Shown: piece by piece, positions 61,549-64,000 of the stretch
How the letters are laid out: the number at the start of each line of letters is the position of its first letter
Numbering within the stretch: position 1 is the first letter of the stretch
Assembly: GCF_018991925.1 (NCBI RefSeq)
Contig: NW_024729710.1
Location: 266,001-330,000 of the forward strand
Length of the DNA: 64,000 bases
Origin: Homarus americanus
Taxonomy: Eukaryota; Arthropoda; Malacostraca; Decapoda; Nephropidae
Reading direction: 5' to 3'
Position numbers and translations under genes: made by a program
Notes under the pieces: model-generated
What the model was told of the DNA's origin: nothing
Databases searched by the model: none
Seen by the model: only the letters and a program-made list of their open reading frames with translations

Positions 61549-62262
61549 GAGACAGCCACGAGAGGTAAGAAGAATGTAACTATCTTGGAGAAAACACAAT
61601 GAAAGAAGGTGGAAATAAACGAAAAAGAGATTACAAAGATAAAATAAATGAAAACAACACCAGAGTTAAAGGAAAGAAAATAGAGATATAACAAATGGGA
61701 ATACAAGCAAAATGGAAAAATACATACGAAAAAGAACTAAAGAGACAGAAAACAAGAGAACGACACATTACAAGAAACCAAAGAGAGATGTGACCATAAG
61801 TACAGCTGTGAGCAAACCTGACACCTCCCAAGACACGATACAAAAACAATGTACAATTAAACACTCAAAAGATACTGTTGATGATTTCGAGTAAGACGAT
61901 AGCTGACTTTTCCTCGACCTGATATACAAATAGGCTAAGATTATTCACTCTGTATCAGTTTTAGTTGAAATTTAGCTGATCTTAAGCTATTTCATGTGAT
62001 TTTGTCTGTATAAAGTGACAGAGGAAGACACGAATTCACTTATTTCATCAGAGTTTTAAGTTTAGCTGGTTGTATGTTTTAGCTGATATAGACTTTATAT
62101 AGCTGATGTTGACTTTATATAGCTGATGTTGACCACCTTCATATAGAATGTTTATAGATGTTATTGACATTAATGAGGGAATCTATCCTGTTTTGCAATT
62201 GCATTTACCAAGAGTTGAATTGCTTCGTGCTGTTCTGTTGCAGTGGAAGTTATAATGATGTT
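61549..62262. other. Intergenic, no gene seen
   Basis: AT-rich. TTATATAGCTGATGTTGAC is duplicated at about 62094-62131. No gene. Confidence 0.5.
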
Positions 62263-62300
62263 AGGTCAGGTCAGGTTAGGTTAGGTTAGGTTAGGTTATT
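62263..62300. repeat. Mixed TCAGG/TTAGG tract
   Basis: Two GGTCA pentamers followed by five or six GGTTA pentamers, the only place here where both pentamers join in one array. Confidence 0.92.
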
Positions 62301-62871
62301 TTATTTTAATCATCTACTTTTGTAGATGAGATTTAGCTTTTCTTTCCTCTTATAGCTTTCCTTTTCTATCCCTTACTTTCTCTTTTCCGTCCATTTCTGT
62401 TATTTGTCTATATTTTTCCCCTTCCATAACTGTCCTTTTCCTTTCATAACTTATCCTTTCCGCCCATTCACCGCTTTCTTTTTTCGTTCTCTTTTCCGTC
62501 CATTCCATCTATTTCTGTCCATATCCCCCCCCCCCCGCCGTCTATTACTGTCCTTTTCCGTCCCGTCTTTTCCGATAACCTTTTGGCTCTCCTCAGCCAG
62601 AGTTCAGCAGGAGTCTCACTTGGCCTGTCACCAACCTGCTGATTCACGCTTCTGCTGATTCACTCTTCTGCTGATTCACGCTTCTCTCTAAACAGTCTTC
62701 AGTCAGTCTCCTTTTCCACCCGAATCCACTTCTTTTTTCCTTCTTCCTTTTTATTGAGGCTATCTACGTCTCCTGCTTCGCTCTCACTTTTCACCCCCCC
62801 CTTTCTTTCATCTTCTTTCTGTTTCTCGTTTTCTGTTTTTTTCTTTGGGGAAAGGAACGAGTTGACAATTT

Positions 62872-62876
<5 letters not shown>
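62301..62876. other. Pyrimidine-rich intergenic DNA with a 16-bp repeat
   Basis: C/T-rich on +. TGCTGATTCACGCTTC repeats three times at about 62636-62684. The frame 62404-62658 is low complexity. Confidence 0.6.

Positions 62877-62918
<42 letters not shown>
62877..62918. repeat. (CT)n microsatellite
   Basis: About 21 CT units. Confidence 0.97.
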
Positions 62919-62921
<3 letters not shown>

Positions 62922-63310
62922 TATTTTCAATTTTCTTTTTTGTCTTGAGTTTCATAACGTAAGTGTGCGTTATTGTCTCACATTTTCTGCATTATCTCCA
63001 ACATTGTCGAGTTATTCTTCCTCTTCCTCTTCTCCTTCTCTGTTACTCTCTCTTACCTCCTCCTTCTCTCTTCCCATGTTTCTTTAATTTCACTTTTTTT
63101 TTATCCTTGGGAATTGGGAAAAAATTACATATGTCGTTTTTATTTTCAACTTATAAATTTTTGTATCTAAGTAAGTCTACGAGAATTTCAAGCAAAAAAT
63201 CTTACGACGATAAATTCAGAATAAAAAAAAAAGCCCTCAACACTAAGTAGAGACATTACTTATTCACAGTTGAGTTTCAATATAATAAAGACGCCATTTT
63301 GACTTCCATG
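62919..63310. other. Intergenic, no gene seen
   Basis: T/C-rich then AT-rich. The frames at 62963-63250 are Phe/Leu/Ser-rich composition artefacts. Confidence 0.5.
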
Positions 63311-63396
63311 TTGTGAGTCTGTACTCACCCCTGAAGATGTGAATTACACGAAAGCGCTTGGGAACTTCGTGTTTTCTTCTTTCCTTGTGGTTATCA

Positions 63397-63398
<2 letters not shown>
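63311..63398 (+). mobile_element. Penelope-like element terminus with hammerhead-like core, copy 2
   Basis: Contains a perfect hairpin GTGAGT-CTGT-ACTCAC (63313-63328), then CTGAAGA (63331-63337), a short GTG/CAC stem (63339-63341 with 63347-63349), and GAAA (63350-63353). These are the conserved CUGANGA and GAAA core boxes of a hammerhead ribozyme in the right order. The following CGAAAGCGCTTGGGAACTTC matches the copy at 48 kb. Penelope-like retroelements are known to carry hammerhead ribozymes in their terminal repeats. The family call is from memory of decapod repeats. Confidence 0.7.

Positions 63399-63455
<57 letters not shown>
63399..63455. repeat. (AT)n microsatellite
   Basis: About 28 TA units directly abutting the Penelope-like terminus. 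Confidence 0.97.
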
Positions 63456-63818
<363 letters not shown>

Positions 63819-63937
63819 GGTCTACAGATATTTTAATTAACATTGGCGCAAGATTCAATACCGAGAATTGTTGGAAATTAAGTAACCTGTATAATATTAA
63901 AGTTTATTTTTTGATGTGATCATTTGTATTTATGTGG

Positions 63938-63964
63938 TCTCTCTCTCTCTCTCTCTCTCTCTCC
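63938..63964. repeat. (CT)n microsatellite
   Basis: About 13 CT units near the window end. Confidence 0.95.
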
Positions 63965-64000
63965 CATCATAAGAGCCTCAGCCTCAGGTAAGGTTGTGTC

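Overview
The window looks like non-coding nuclear DNA from an arthropod, most likely a decapod crustacean. Three things point there: many interstitial arrays of the arthropod telomere pentamer TTAGG/CCTAA, in both orientations; an extreme load of long microsatellites (AT, GT/AC, GA/CT, ATT, TCC) and minisatellites; and Penelope-type and jockey/CR1-type retroelement remnants of kinds I associate with decapod genomes. No bacterial-style operons, rRNA genes or intact tRNA genes were seen. I could not identify any intact protein-coding gene. Most long open frames are translations of tandem repeats whose unit length is a multiple of three. A few short, complex open frames (5.7 kb, 21.5 kb, 53.7 kb, 61.4 kb) might be exons, but none is recognised.

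Layout. 0-10 kb: AT-rich intergenic DNA with GT, GA and AC runs, an AGGTCA-rich minisatellite (2.5 kb), a 20-bp TCGCGA minisatellite (4.1 kb), a possible exon (5.7 kb), and 31-, 30- and 20-bp minisatellites (8.6-9.5 kb). 10-20 kb: two long AT runs around a nested inverted repeat (11.4 kb), a composite GTGCAC minisatellite (15.85-16.2 kb), a 540-bp polypyrimidine tract (16.9-17.4 kb), a 256-bp near-symmetrical palindrome (17.4-17.7 kb), a 32-bp array of DR5-type AGGTCA repeats (18.0-18.4 kb), and a pair of TTAGG tracts in opposite orientation (19.0-19.35 kb). 20-40 kb: more TTAGG/CCTAA tracts, a 24-bp array open in several frames (23.0-23.5 kb), 20-bp and 52-bp minisatellites, and long featureless AT-rich stretches, with one tRNA-like remnant (34.5 kb).

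40-50.5 kb is the transposon-rich part. It holds a decayed non-LTR retrotransposon on the minus strand (40.87-42.07 kb; endonuclease plus the start of the reverse transcriptase), a 210-bp TA-flanked MITE with 32-bp terminal inverted repeats (44.74-44.95 kb), and the largest TTAGG tracts (45.7-47.0 kb). After these come two copies of an ATT-containing interspersed repeat (47.5 and 49.8 kb), a Penelope-like terminal fragment (48.0 kb), and a tRNA-headed SINE on the minus strand (50.14-50.52 kb) with an older relative at 60.0-60.3 kb. 50-64 kb: further minisatellites, notably a 56-bp array with a duplicated higher-order block (55.7-56.15 kb), a pure TCAGG array (53.16 kb), and a second Penelope-like terminus with a hammerhead-ribozyme-like core that runs directly into an AT microsatellite (63.3 kb).

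No gene network can be described. The biology here is repeat biology: microsatellites growing from retroelement tails, telomere-pentamer tracts, and many short-period minisatellites, several with exactly 20-bp periods or dense nuclear-receptor-like AGGTCA half-sites.
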